Shown piece by piece: positions 14,920 through 22,498 of a stretch of 44,903 nt of DNA. The notes under the pieces are model-generated. The model was not told the DNA's origin, searched no databases, and worked only from the letters and a program-made list of their open reading frames with translations. The stretch is from Candidatus Daviesbacteria bacterium. GTDB lineage: Bacteria > Patescibacteriota > Microgenomatia > Daviesbacterales > UBA10151. Positions within the stretch are counted from its first letter, which is position 1; the number at the start of each line of letters is the position of its first letter. The stretch is from assembly GCA_030648645.1 (NCBI GenBank), contig JAUSHL010000023.1, positions 1 to 44,903 of the forward strand, in the 5' to 3' direction. Made by a program: the position numbers and the translations under genes.

Positions 14920-15156
14920 CTATTCCAATAGCTTATCTTCTGTTAAATCCACTAAATCTCCCACAGTTTTAACTTGTGACACTTCTGCCGAGTCAAAAAT
15001 AATACCGAAATTTTGCGATAAATGATCCAGTAAATCGGAAATTTCTGCTAAGTTTAATCCAAGATCATCAATTAAATGAGCATCAGGATCTAAATCTGCT
15101 GCTTGCAGAGATAAATATTCAGCTATTTTTTCAGTAATTTTCTTTTGATCAGACAT
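14920..15156 (-). CDS. Acyl-carrier-protein-like protein lacking the phosphopantetheine serine
   Basis: 78 aa with the ACP four-helix pattern: AHLIDDLGLNLAEISDLLDHL aligns with the family's ...DDLGADSLDTVELV... without gaps, which puts Leu where the Ser that carries phosphopantetheine should be. The rest (NFGIIFDSAEV, TVGDLVDL) is typical. The ATG at 15156 follows the nusB stop by 1 nt; an earlier in-frame start would run into nusB. Gene order next to rnc is as for a true acpP. It probably cannot carry acyl groups; a protein-partner role is an inference. No other fatty-acid gene is near. Confidence 0.75.
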   Translation of the reverse strand: MSDQKKITEKIAEYLSLQAADLDPDAHLIDDLGLNLAEISDLLDHLSQNFGIIFDSAEVSQVKTVGDLVDLTEDKLLE

Positions 15157-15157
15157 A

Positions 15158-15517
15158 TTATTCTTTATTTTTGTAGACACTTCCTAAAACTCCATTGATA
15201 AAACTTGGGCTGGATTCGTTTCCATACTCCTTGCCTAGTTCTATTGCCTCATCAATAATAGTTTTGTAAGGTGCTTCTTTTACTATTATTAACTCAAAAA
15301 CTGCTAAACGCAAGATAGCTAAATCAAGTTGATTGATTTGGTCAATTGGCCATTCTGGAGCAGATTTTTTAATTTCACTATCAATTAAATCAATTTGATT
15401 GACGATTCTAGTAGTTTCCGGATAATTTAATTTAATTGTTTTCTGAAAATCCCAGGCAAACAGTTCCTTCATAATACGGGCGCGTCTTTTGTGTCTGGGA
15501 TCATTGGCAGTTTTCAT
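15158..15517 (-). CDS. nusB: Transcription antitermination factor NusB
   Basis: 119 aa, slightly shorter than typical. All-helical: RHKRRARIMKELFAWDFQ at the start, WPIDQINQLDLAILRLAVFEL in the middle and the strongly conserved PYKTIIDEAIELGKEYG...FINGVLGSVYK at the end. Binds boxA RNA with S10 for rRNA antitermination. Lies between rpmF and the ACP-like gene. Confidence 0.93.
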   Translation of the reverse strand: MKTANDPRHKRRARIMKELFAWDFQKTIKLNYPETTRIVNQIDLIDSEIKKSAPEWPIDQINQLDLAILRLAVFELIIVKEAPYKTIIDEAIELGKEYGNESSPSFINGVLGSVYKNKE

Positions 15518-15529
15518 AGGATGGAGTCT

Positions 15530-15730
15530 TCAAGCTTTGACAACTTTAACTGCGGTCTTACTTTTTACCTGTTTTCCGGAATAAAAACCACACTCTCTGC
15601 AAACTTGATGTGGAATGGTAGGTTTTTGACAATTTGAACATTTTACCAAGCCGACTTCTTCCAACTTAATGGATGCTCGTCTTGTTCTCTTTCTTCCTTT
15701 ACTATGTTTTTTCTTTGGTTCTTGTGGCAT
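15530..15730 (-). CDS. rpmF: 50S ribosomal protein bL32
   Basis: 66 aa. N-terminal PKKKHSKGRKRTRRAS is the bL32 signature. It is a zinc-ribbon version: CSNCQKP (CxxC) and CRECGFY (CxxC) near residues 32-50. Second gene of the recG operon, 9 nt after the recG stop. Confidence 0.95.
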   Translation of the reverse strand: MPQEPKKKHSKGRKRTRRASIKLEEVGLVKCSNCQKPTIPHQVCRECGFYSGKQVKSKTAVKVVKA

Positions 15731-15739
15731 ATATCTTTC

Positions 15740-17881
15740 TTAGTCCGGCATTATTCTTTGCTCCAGATTAGACAATTTTGCACGAAGTACAGGGTATTTG
15801 TCAAGTTCTAAACTTTCCGACAGAATTTTAGATACTGCTGTTTTGGTTTTTTCTATTAAATTTAAATCAGAAAAAGAAGCTATTTTTAATTCCCATCTAC
15901 CACTTTGCAGTGTGCTAAAAATTTCTCCTCCACCCCTAATTTTTAAATCCAGTTCAGCCAGTTTTAAGCCACTGTATATTTTTTCCAGATGTTTGATTCG
16001 GGAAACGATACTTGATTGTTCAGATTCGGTAAATAGGAAAGCATAAGATTGCTTGTCCGATCTGCCGACTCTGCCCCGAAGTTGGTGTAGCTGAGATAAT
16101 CCAAATCTTTCTGCTCCTTCAATTACCATAACAGCGGCATTAGGAATATCCATGCCTACTTCAACCACAGATGTAGAAACTAAAATATCAATTTCATGAT
16201 TTTTAAATTGTAAGATAACTGCATCTTTTTCTTTTGGTTTTAATCTGCCGTGTAAAAGACCAAGTCTTAATTTGGGAAAAATATCTTTTTTTAATCTTTC
16301 AAATTCAACTTTGACCGCCTTTGCAGAAGTCATAGTTTCCGATAGTTCAATTAAAGGAGTGATGATATAAATTTGTTGTCCATCTTTGACAATTTTTTCC
16401 ATAAATTTATAAGCATCAGCTCTCTTTTTTTGGGGTACAAAATGTGTTCGAACAACTTTTCTACCCACCGGCATTTCATCGATTACTGATAAATCTAAAT
16501 CTCCGTATAAAGTTAAGGCCACAGTTCGGGGAATGGGAGTGGCGGTCATGGTTAAAAAATGTGGACTTCTTGCTTTGGCTCGAAGTAAAGATCTTTGACT
16601 TACTCCAAATCTTTGTTGTTCATCAATAATAATTAATCCGACATTTTCCGGTTGTAATTTTTTTGACAAGAGGGCATGAGTTCCCACAATAACATCAGGT
16701 TGAGAGTTGTCATTGCGAGGGACGCACCGGACGGTGCATCCCGTGGCAATCTGTTTTTGAGTAGATTGCTTCCCCGGCTTATGCCGGATCGCAATGACAT
16801 AGTTTTGTTTTGTAAATTTCTTAGAGCCGGTATAAATCCCTACTTCTATCCCATATGGTTCTAAAAATTTTTTTAGGGTTTCAAAGTGTTGGAAAGCAAG
16901 AATTTCTGTAGGAGCCATAATAATTGTTTTTAAATTATTTTGATGAGTGATAAAAGCAGAAATGGCAGCAATAATTGTTTTGCCGGATCCTACATCTCCC
17001 TGTAATAATCTATTCATTGGAGTAGTTTTTTGCAGATCAATTTTTATTTCTTCAACAACTTTTTCCTGAGCCTTGGTTAATTTAAAAGGTAATGAATTTA
17101 TAAATTCAGTTAATTTTTGTTCATCAATTGATAATTTTTCTGTCTTTTCTTTTTTTTGCCACTCCCCTCTTGTTTTTTGAGAAGATAGCTGAATATAAAA
17201 TAATTCATCGAAAGCTAATCTGTCACGGGCTTTTTTGGCTTTATCTAAATCATCCGGAAAATGAATTTGTTTTAAAGCATCTTTCAGTGGTAATAAATCC
17301 TGTGAGATAAAATCCGGCATTGGATCTTCAATTTTTTCTAAAATATTTGGCAGAATTTTAGAAATCTTATATCTTAACCATTTGGAGGATAAACCATAAG
17401 TTTCCGGATAAATTGGTATCAATCCTCCGGTATGGATTCCCAACCCCCGAGGTTTTAGTACTCCAACTCCAACCTCGGGGGTTGACCTTTCCCAAACCGG
17501 TGAGACTAAAGTAGTTTTATTCCCCTTTCTATTAATTTTACCTGAAACCTGTAACCTGTCCCCTGCTTTAATATTTTTAGTAAGCCAAGGCTGGTTAAAC
17601 CAGATTATTTCTAAAGTTCCGGATCCGTCATTAAAAATTGCCTGAGTTAAAACTTTACCGTATCTGGTATAGATGTTTTTGATTGACCAAATTTCCCCTT
17701 TTAAGGTGACTGTCTCCCCTATTTGTGTTTGGGAAATATCCTGATTTTTAGAAAAATCATCATATCGGAAAGGATAATGATTAATTAAATCTTCAACAGT
17801 TTTTAAATTTAAATTTTTCAATCTGGAGGAAAATGCCGGTCCAATTCCAGCAAGAGAAACCAAAGGTGTTTTTAAATCCAT
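15740..17881 (-). CDS. recG: ATP-dependent DNA helicase RecG with two repeat-derived insertions
   Basis: 713 aa. Reverses stalled replication forks and branch-migrates junctions. It has the wedge/OB domain (GETVTLKGEIWSIK, DRLQVSGKINRKG), then helicase motifs GDVGSGKT (I), MAPTEILAFQH (Ia), IIIDEQQRFG (II), MTATPIPRT (III), and QLRGRVGR (VI). Two in-frame repeats are present: residues about 133-147 come from an inverted-repeat element and residues about 362-391 from a 90-bp palindromic repeat just before PDVIVGTHALL. Neither seems to break a motif. The ATG at 17881 is chosen because TATAAT lies exactly 6 nt upstream; the longer start uses the promoter bases themselves. Heads the operon to trmD. 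Confidence 0.95.
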   Translation of the reverse strand: MDLKTPLVSLAGIGPAFSSRLKNLNLKTVEDLINHYPFRYDDFSKNQDISQTQIGETVTLKGEIWSIKNIYTRYGKVLTQAIFNDGSGTLEIIWFNQPWLTKNIKAGDRLQVSGKINRKGNKTTLVSPVWERSTPEVGVGVLKPRGLGIHTGGLIPIYPETYGLSSKWLRYKISKILPNILEKIEDPMPDFISQDLLPLKDALKQIHFPDDLDKAKKARDRLAFDELFYIQLSSQKTRGEWQKKEKTEKLSIDEQKLTEFINSLPFKLTKAQEKVVEEIKIDLQKTTPMNRLLQGDVGSGKTIIAAISAFITHQNNLKTIIMAPTEILAFQHFETLKKFLEPYGIEVGIYTGSKKFTKQNYVIAIRHKPGKQSTQKQIATGCTVRCVPRNDNSQPDVIVGTHALLSKKLQPENVGLIIIDEQQRFGVSQRSLLRAKARSPHFLTMTATPIPRTVALTLYGDLDLSVIDEMPVGRKVVRTHFVPQKKRADAYKFMEKIVKDGQQIYIITPLIELSETMTSAKAVKVEFERLKKDIFPKLRLGLLHGRLKPKEKDAVILQFKNHEIDILVSTSVVEVGMDIPNAAVMVIEGAERFGLSQLHQLRGRVGRSDKQSYAFLFTESEQSSIVSRIKHLEKIYSGLKLAELDLKIRGGGEIFSTLQSGRWELKIASFSDLNLIEKTKTAVSKILSESLELDKYPVLRAKLSNLEQRIMPD
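16709..16798. repeat. 90-bp palindromic repeat (GTCATTGCGAG family) in recG
   Basis: Begins GTCATTGCGAG and ends TCGCAATGAC, with inner hairpins such as GCACCGGACGGTGC and CCGGCTTATGCCGG. It is exactly 30 codons long, without stops in the recG frame, between helicase motifs Ia and II. Related copies lie at 1-86 and 34385-34503. Confidence 0.9.
17441..17484. repeat. Inverted repeat CAACCCCCGAGGTT / AACCTCGGGGGTTG in recG
   Basis: Two 14-bp arms separated by 16 nt inside the recG wedge region, in frame. The same arm occurs in murT at 43174-43187 within TCCAACCCCCGAGGTTGGA. Confidence 0.9.
17543..17570. repeat. Degenerate heptamer array in recG (ACCTGAA-like units)
   Basis: Period-7 run ACCTGAA, ACCTGTA, ACCTGTC, CCCTGCT, encoding the AGDRLQVSG stretch of RecG. 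Its reverse complement resembles the GTTACAG units in murT. Because the encoded residues are plausible for an OB fold, the repeat character could be partly chance. Confidence 0.5.
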
Positions 17882-17887
17882 GAAGCA

Positions 17888-17893
17888 ATTATA
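17888..17893 (-). promoter_or_regulatory. -10 box of the recG operon
   Basis: Perfect TATAAT ending 6 nt before the recG ATG. No good -35 box is seen at 16-18 nt. It implies an mRNA that begins at or next to the start codon. Confidence 0.6.
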
Positions 17894-17919
17894 CAACAGA
17901 GAAGAGTTTTATTAGCGAT

Positions 17920-18321
17920 TTACTCGGTTACTTTTTTAGCCATCTCTTCATCATAAACATTCATGATTGTAGAAATCTGTTCTTTTAATTCAAGCTTGTA
18001 ATTACGTATTTCCTCAGTAGCAATAAAATCCAAGTTTGGTGTTAGTCCGATTAAATATCCAGCCACAGCCTCGTCAGCATTTGGTCTTTTTTCTAAATCA
18101 GCCAACGTTTTTTTATCATCTTCTGTTAAACCCGGTTCAATTCTTTGAAAAATTCTTTCCATTACGGTATCAATCATTGTATCCAGCATTTCTGATTTTT
18201 TATCTTTAGGCAGATTCTGCAAACCCAACTCAGTAAAAACTGCCTGCGCATCTTCCAATGATATCAGAGATTTTGGTTTTGCACTGGAATTAGTTTGTTG
18301 GTTGGCAATATTTGTATCCAT
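17920..18321 (-). CDS. Small acidic helical protein, DUF5663-like
   Basis: 133 aa, soluble and helical, with no catalytic motif visible. SLEDAQAVFTELGLQNLPKDKKSEMLDTMIDTVMERIFQRI and LEKRPNADEAVAGYLIGLTPNLDFIATEEIRNYK resemble proteins annotated DUF5663 in Patescibacteria; this is recalled, not searched. TAGTCT ends 6 nt before the ATG, a weak -10 candidate. It lies downstream of the 742-aa gene on the same strand and ends just ahead of the recG promoter. Confidence 0.6.
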   Translation of the reverse strand: MDTNIANQQTNSSAKPKSLISLEDAQAVFTELGLQNLPKDKKSEMLDTMIDTVMERIFQRIEPGLTEDDKKTLADLEKRPNADEAVAGYLIGLTPNLDFIATEEIRNYKLELKEQISTIMNVYDEEMAKKVTE

Positions 18322-18370
18322 ATATTTAGACTATTCTATCTTTATCTTTTTGTAAAGCACTCAAAATTTC

Positions 18371-20599
18371 TTAAATTACTCTCATTGCACCACTGGTTAA
18401 ACTGGGCCAATTTGGTGTAAGTGTAGTTACTAAAGAGTTGACAGTTCCGGTATTGTCAAAAAAAGCTTTTAAATTGCCTGGACGTAAAATATTTACCCCA
18501 TGATTTATAAAGTCACCATTAATTACCCCAACTGGTGAATTTACTCTAACCCAATTGGTGTAATTTGTTAATCCTCTTAAAATAGATTCTTTATCTGGTC
18601 CTTGTAATATAAGTCTGAATTTATCAACATCAGCTGCAATATTAGGATCAAGTCCATGTGAACTCATATACGCAGCTTCAGCTTGTCCCCAGAGACTTGA
18701 TACATTAGGGTTGCCTAATATATTCGGATCTCCATAATAATTATCAGGAGTCTGATAATTAATTACTTCTGTTTCCGGTAAAGTAAAGAGTGTTAAGGCA
18801 GTTGAGAGGGCTACAGCTAATCCTCCACGGATTCCTCTGGCTCTTCTTTCATATCTCATGCTGGCTTGTTTTTCCTGATTGGATGTTTCGCTTGCCAACT
18901 GACCAGTGCCAGCGGGTACGGGTGCAGTTCTGCCTGCAGGAGCTCCAGCAGGAGTACCAAGTAGGATATCATAAACCATAATCGCCTGATCTTCTGTTAA
19001 ATTATTAGCTTCTGTTCTCAATCTGGTCATTTCCTGATCTGCAAGATAGGCTTCATGATCATACCTTTGGGCTTCACCCGTTGCGGTATTAATAATAGTT
19101 CTTTGATTTGTAATAATGGTTTGCGCGTTGGTAATATCATTATTAAGACGAGTTATTTCCTGATCTGCATCGTGCGCAACATTTTGCAGGCGAGTTATCT
19201 CAGTTACTGCGTTTAGTCTTGCAGTTTCTGCAGTAGTTTTATCCCTAAAGGCATCAATGGCCCGAGTAATATCAGCGGGTGTATGACCTATATAAAGCAT
19301 GTCTTCTAAGGTATTTACAATTTCTGCATCTTTTTGAATTTGAGCGGTAGCTTTTTGGGTAGCAGTGTATATACCGGTTGCATCGTTGATGATACCATCA
19401 AAACCTAAAATTAATCGACAACTACTTTCTAATGCAGGTAGTGCTATCCCAGCTCTTAAAATTCCAATGGGATTACCAGCAGTTCTTTCATCTAATACTA
19501 AATTTGATCCATTTATTTGATTTAAAGCATTAAGTCGAATTGTTTCTTGATTGGGTATCCCATCAATGGCATTTTGTTTATCGATATCCAGGTTATTAAT
19601 TCGACCTTCTGCTGTATTAATCAAAGCATTTCTCCTTCTTGTCTCAGTATTGGCATTAAAAATATTTTGATTTTGCTCTAAAGAGTTATTAATAGCCTCA
19701 TTGCGTATGTTGTCTTGGTCTCCAATTCTGTTTCTTGCTTCTGCTTGAACTCTTTTCCAATTCTCAACTGCAACAGGAGGAGCTCCAGCAGGACTGACAT
19801 TATCAAGCTTGGCTTTGACTTGAACTCTGATTAATTCCGCATATCGATTCATAAGTCTGCCTTCTGTATCGCTTTCTCCTTGGCGGCGTTCTAATATTCT
19901 TGATTCAGAAAATGAAGCAATTCGGCGTCTTACCTCATCAATATTCATGGCACCAACTTGGGTTGCGCTTTGTTCAGATCTTGCACCGCGTCCTTTTGAA
20001 GCAAGATTTTGAATTCCGTGCATTGCTCCCTCCATACCAATTGCTCCAAAACCAACTCTGGCTCCGATTAAGGCCATGGTTAAAGGAAGTGCTCCGGTTA
20101 CAGCTGAAGCGCCAATTGCAAGATTGAGTCCGAGACCAATTGCCATTCTGGCCATTGGGTTTCTTTGTAGTAAGCCACGTGCCCGATCTAAAATTGTTTC
20201 TCTTTTATTGGCAATTTCATCAGTTTGTAATTTGCGCATTTCACTAATCACTTGTGTGGCAACATTTTCTGCTAAGCGTTGACGGAATATTTCACTACTA
20301 TCAGCTTCATTGGTGCTTGCGTCAGTATCTACTCTTGCCTGAAGTTGGATAAAGCGGTTCCGATCATTCTCATATGCTACTCTGGCGGTTTCCATTCTTT
20401 GGGTTGGAGTAGTACCTCTCCTCGTTAACATAACACCAAAACTTTCACGGGCATTTCGCCAAAATCCACGGGCTTGATTTTTTGCGTGTATATAAACATC
20501 ACGGGATGTAGCCAATTGGCCTACTCCACCGGCATTTTCCAGAGTGTCTCTCTGGGCTGTTAAAACTATATTATCATGAGATGATCTTTCCGGATTCAT
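18371..20599 (-). CDS. Large coiled-coil membrane protein, unrecognised
   Basis: 742 aa. Residues about 100-150 are Arg/Gln-rich helices. A hydrophobic pair of segments lies at about 155-190 (MARMAIGLGLNLAIGASAVTG, LPLTMALIGARVGFGAIG), followed by a long coiled-coil zone rich in Asn, Gln, Glu and Arg (about 220-560, for example TRLNNDITNAQTIITNQRTI). Then come an Ala/Pro/Gly linker, a further membrane segment near 590-608 (GGLAVALSTALTLFTL) and a C-terminal globular domain of about 130 residues. GC content is higher than in neighbouring genes. The promoter is strong and predicts a leaderless mRNA. Function unknown; the layout suggests a structural envelope protein. Confidence 0.75.
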   Translation of the reverse strand: MNPERSSHDNIVLTAQRDTLENAGGVGQLATSRDVYIHAKNQARGFWRNARESFGVMLTRRGTTPTQRMETARVAYENDRNRFIQLQARVDTDASTNEADSSEIFRQRLAENVATQVISEMRKLQTDEIANKRETILDRARGLLQRNPMARMAIGLGLNLAIGASAVTGALPLTMALIGARVGFGAIGMEGAMHGIQNLASKGRGARSEQSATQVGAMNIDEVRRRIASFSESRILERRQGESDTEGRLMNRYAELIRVQVKAKLDNVSPAGAPPVAVENWKRVQAEARNRIGDQDNIRNEAINNSLEQNQNIFNANTETRRRNALINTAEGRINNLDIDKQNAIDGIPNQETIRLNALNQINGSNLVLDERTAGNPIGILRAGIALPALESSCRLILGFDGIINDATGIYTATQKATAQIQKDAEIVNTLEDMLYIGHTPADITRAIDAFRDKTTAETARLNAVTEITRLQNVAHDADQEITRLNNDITNAQTIITNQRTIINTATGEAQRYDHEAYLADQEMTRLRTEANNLTEDQAIMVYDILLGTPAGAPAGRTAPVPAGTGQLASETSNQEKQASMRYERRARGIRGGLAVALSTALTLFTLPETEVINYQTPDNYYGDPNILGNPNVSSLWGQAEAAYMSSHGLDPNIAADVDKFRLILQGPDKESILRGLTNYTNWVRVNSPVGVINGDFINHGVNILRPGNLKAFFDNTGTVNSLVTTLTPNWPSLTSGAMRVI

Positions 20600-20605
20600 A
20601 TATTA

Positions 20606-20634
20606 ATAATCTATTATATGACCGTGGTTGTCAA
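20606..20634 (-). promoter_or_regulatory. Sigma70-type promoter of the 742-aa gene
   Basis: TTGACA at 20629-20634, 17-nt spacer, GATTAT at 20606-20611, then 6 nt and the ATG. This is the clearest case in the window of a complete promoter placed for a leaderless transcript. Confidence 0.7.
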
Positions 20635-20673
20635 TAATGATATAATTATTATTATAAGCCATTGTATCTGAAA

Positions 20674-21204
20674 ATGCAAGTATTTACTCAAATTTTATCA
20701 GCCGGTATGATGGGGGTTCATGTGGGGGAAATTGATGTTTTGCCTTCCATCGAAGATGATGGTGTGCGTTTTGGAATGGTGAAAGTTAATCAAACAGATA
20801 TATTCCGGCAATCAATCATCGGTATAGCTCCTGTAATTTTAGGATTAGGAGTAATTTTTACTATATTTTGGTTATTTCAAATTGGTACTTTAGCTTTTAA
20901 TGCTTTATGGCAGGAAATATTAATTATTTATATTATTTTTAGTATTACCAATACTATGTTTTCCAGTAAGAAAGATATGGAAGAAGCAACCGGATTTTTT
21001 GTGGCAATTTTTCTGGTTTTAATTATTTGTGTAGGTGCCCTTTTGTTTATGGATTATATTTCTTTTTCATCTTTAATGGAAATGTTTAATTCTGAACAAT
21101 TAATTATTTTTTTTCAGAAGATTGATTTATTTTTGTTAATTTTGATTGGAATTGATTTTTTTATTTTAAGTTTGACTAAGCTTCTAAACTTAAAATCCGC
21201 TTAA
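20674..21204 (+). CDS. Membrane protein resembling a metalloprotease family without zinc motif
   Basis: 176 aa from the ATG; an in-frame TTG four codons earlier is possible. The N-terminal SAGMMGVHVGEIDVLPS...FGMVKVNQTDIFRQSIIGIAPVILG resembles the part following HExxH in small integral-membrane metalloprotease-like proteins of this lineage. Here the segment that should hold HExxH is absent. Three to four membrane helices follow (about residues 50-75, 80-95, 115-137, 150-172). It may be a truncated or inactive relative. No ribosome-binding site is clear. Confidence 0.55.
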   Translation: MQVFTQILSAGMMGVHVGEIDVLPSIEDDGVRFGMVKVNQTDIFRQSIIGIAPVILGLGVIFTIFWLFQIGTLAFNALWQEILIIYIIFSITNTMFSSKKDMEEATGFFVAIFLVLIICVGALLFMDYISFSSLMEMFNSEQLIIFFQKIDLFLLILIGIDFFILSLTKLLNLKSA

Positions 21205-21294
21205 AAGTGGCAGGAGGGAGAAAATTAGAATAGCAAACACTGCTACAACTGATAAAATTATCCAAAATATTTTAAATTTTTTTGAGTACATCAT
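21190..21294 (-). CDS. Small single-span membrane protein (34 aa)
   Basis: A short ORF beginning MMYSKKFKIFWII and continuing with a hydrophobic run to LLSGF: a positively charged start, then one membrane helix. It lies downstream of tyrS on the same strand and overlaps the end of the gene at 20674 by 15 nt. No Shine-Dalgarno is visible. The charge pattern favours a real protein, but length makes it uncertain. Confidence 0.35.
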   Translation of the reverse strand: MMYSKKFKIFWIILSVVAVFAILIFSLLPLLSGF

Positions 21295-21297
21295 TTG

Positions 21298-21332
21298 TTA
21301 ATTTTAAATTTTTAATTTTAAATTTTCAATTA
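21298..21332. repeat. Degenerate heptamer array, TTAATTT / TAAATTT alternating
   Basis: Period-7 units TTAATTT, TAAATTT, TTAATTT, TAAATTT, TCAATTA between the small membrane ORF and the tyrS stop. Confidence 0.6.
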
Positions 21333-22433
21333 CTTCTTTGTTAATCTTTCAATTTCTTCCAAAGCTTTCTTTCTTTTGGGATCTTCAAAGTATTTACGGG
21401 CTGGTTCTAATTTCTGAATCAACCATTCAGCTACGGCATTTTTTAAATCCATTGGATGTAATTTTTTTTCAGCATAATCTTTTTCTAAATCTTCATAACT
21501 GGTGTAAGTTATATCTCCTCCAAATTTTTCATCTCTTTTAATTTCTAATTTAGAATCTTTTTCATAAAATATTAAATATTTAGCCCAGTCTAAAATTGGA
21601 TTATATTTTATTTCTCCCTCCGGACAAAAAGCATTACCAATTTTTCTTTTAATTTCTTCTGGTGAGTCAGTCACAAAAATAGCACTATCAGGTTTTGATT
21701 TGCTCATTTTCATTGCTGTTACTATATCTTCCCTATTTTCTTCCGGAATTGGCCAAAGCGGAGGTTTTAAAAGTCCTTGTAATAAATGATGATGAATGGC
21801 AATAGGTTTTAGGTATCCAACTTCTTTGGCACAATCTCTGGCTACCACATGAACATTCCTCTGATCAGTACCTGCATGGGCAATATTTACTCCTAAAGTG
21901 AAAATATCAGCAGTCTGCATAGCTGGGTAAAACAGACTGGCTGTATCTGATGATTGACCTGCAACTCTTCCCATAATGTTGGTTGAACGCATCATGCGGG
22001 AAATAGTTGTGGCTTTTGCTACTTTAATTACATTTGCCCAATATTCATTATTTAATTTTTTATAAAGTTCACTACCTAAAACAAACTCAATTTTTTTAGG
22101 ATCTGCACCGACACACAAAGCTGCAGCTTTTAATCCTTCTTCAAAATATGATCTTGCCATTTTAGAAGCGGTTTCTAAAGTTCCGTCTAATTTTTTATTT
22201 AACCATGTATGCCAATCTGCTAAAAGAATAGTTGTTTCTATTCCGGCATCCTGTAGATTTTTGATTTTTAACATAGTGGCAAGTCCGGTTCCTAAGTGAA
22301 CTTTTCCGGAAATTTCAAACCCAATATAATGTTTCATTGGTTTTCCAGACTTAATTAGATCCTTTAATTCATCAGCAGTTAAGACTTCCTCTAAATTTCT
22401 GGTAATTAAATTAAACTTTTCCTCATTTGTCAT
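21330..22433 (-). CDS. tyrS: Tyrosyl-tRNA synthetase, archaeal/eukaryotic type
   Basis: 367 aa. Class I synthetase. YIGFEISGKVHLGTG holds the HIGH-type motif, ILLADWHTWLNKK follows, TASLFYPAMQTADIFTLGVNIAHAGTDQRNVH shapes the tyrosine pocket, and MKMSKSKPDSAI is KMSKS. The end, FGGDITYTSYEDLE...KLHPMDLKNAVAEWLIQKLEPARK, is the archaeal C-terminal domain; bacterial TyrRS has an S4-like domain instead, which is absent. Start at 22433 because TATAAT ends 6 nt upstream. The window's own tRNA-Tyr has the matching archaeal-type features. Confidence 0.95.
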   Translation of the reverse strand: MTNEEKFNLITRNLEEVLTADELKDLIKSGKPMKHYIGFEISGKVHLGTGLATMLKIKNLQDAGIETTILLADWHTWLNKKLDGTLETASKMARSYFEEGLKAAALCVGADPKKIEFVLGSELYKKLNNEYWANVIKVAKATTISRMMRSTNIMGRVAGQSSDTASLFYPAMQTADIFTLGVNIAHAGTDQRNVHVVARDCAKEVGYLKPIAIHHHLLQGLLKPPLWPIPEENREDIVTAMKMSKSKPDSAIFVTDSPEEIKRKIGNAFCPEGEIKYNPILDWAKYLIFYEKDSKLEIKRDEKFGGDITYTSYEDLEKDYAEKKLHPMDLKNAVAEWLIQKLEPARKYFEDPKRKKALEEIERLTKK

Positions 22434-22439
22434 ATAACT

Positions 22440-22445
22440 ATTATA
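22440..22445 (-). promoter_or_regulatory. -10 box of tyrS
   Basis: Perfect TATAAT ending 6 nt before the tyrS ATG at 22433. No clear -35 box. Divergent from the ABC exporter gene. Confidence 0.55.
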
Positions 22446-22498
22446 CCTAAAGTACAAGCTAAAAAACAGACTTCTTTTATGCTACGATGGAAGTTAAC

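Noticed and set aside
17881-17896. Longer recG start with five more codons
   Set aside because: The extra codons are the bases of the TATAAT box, so that start would lie upstream of transcription.
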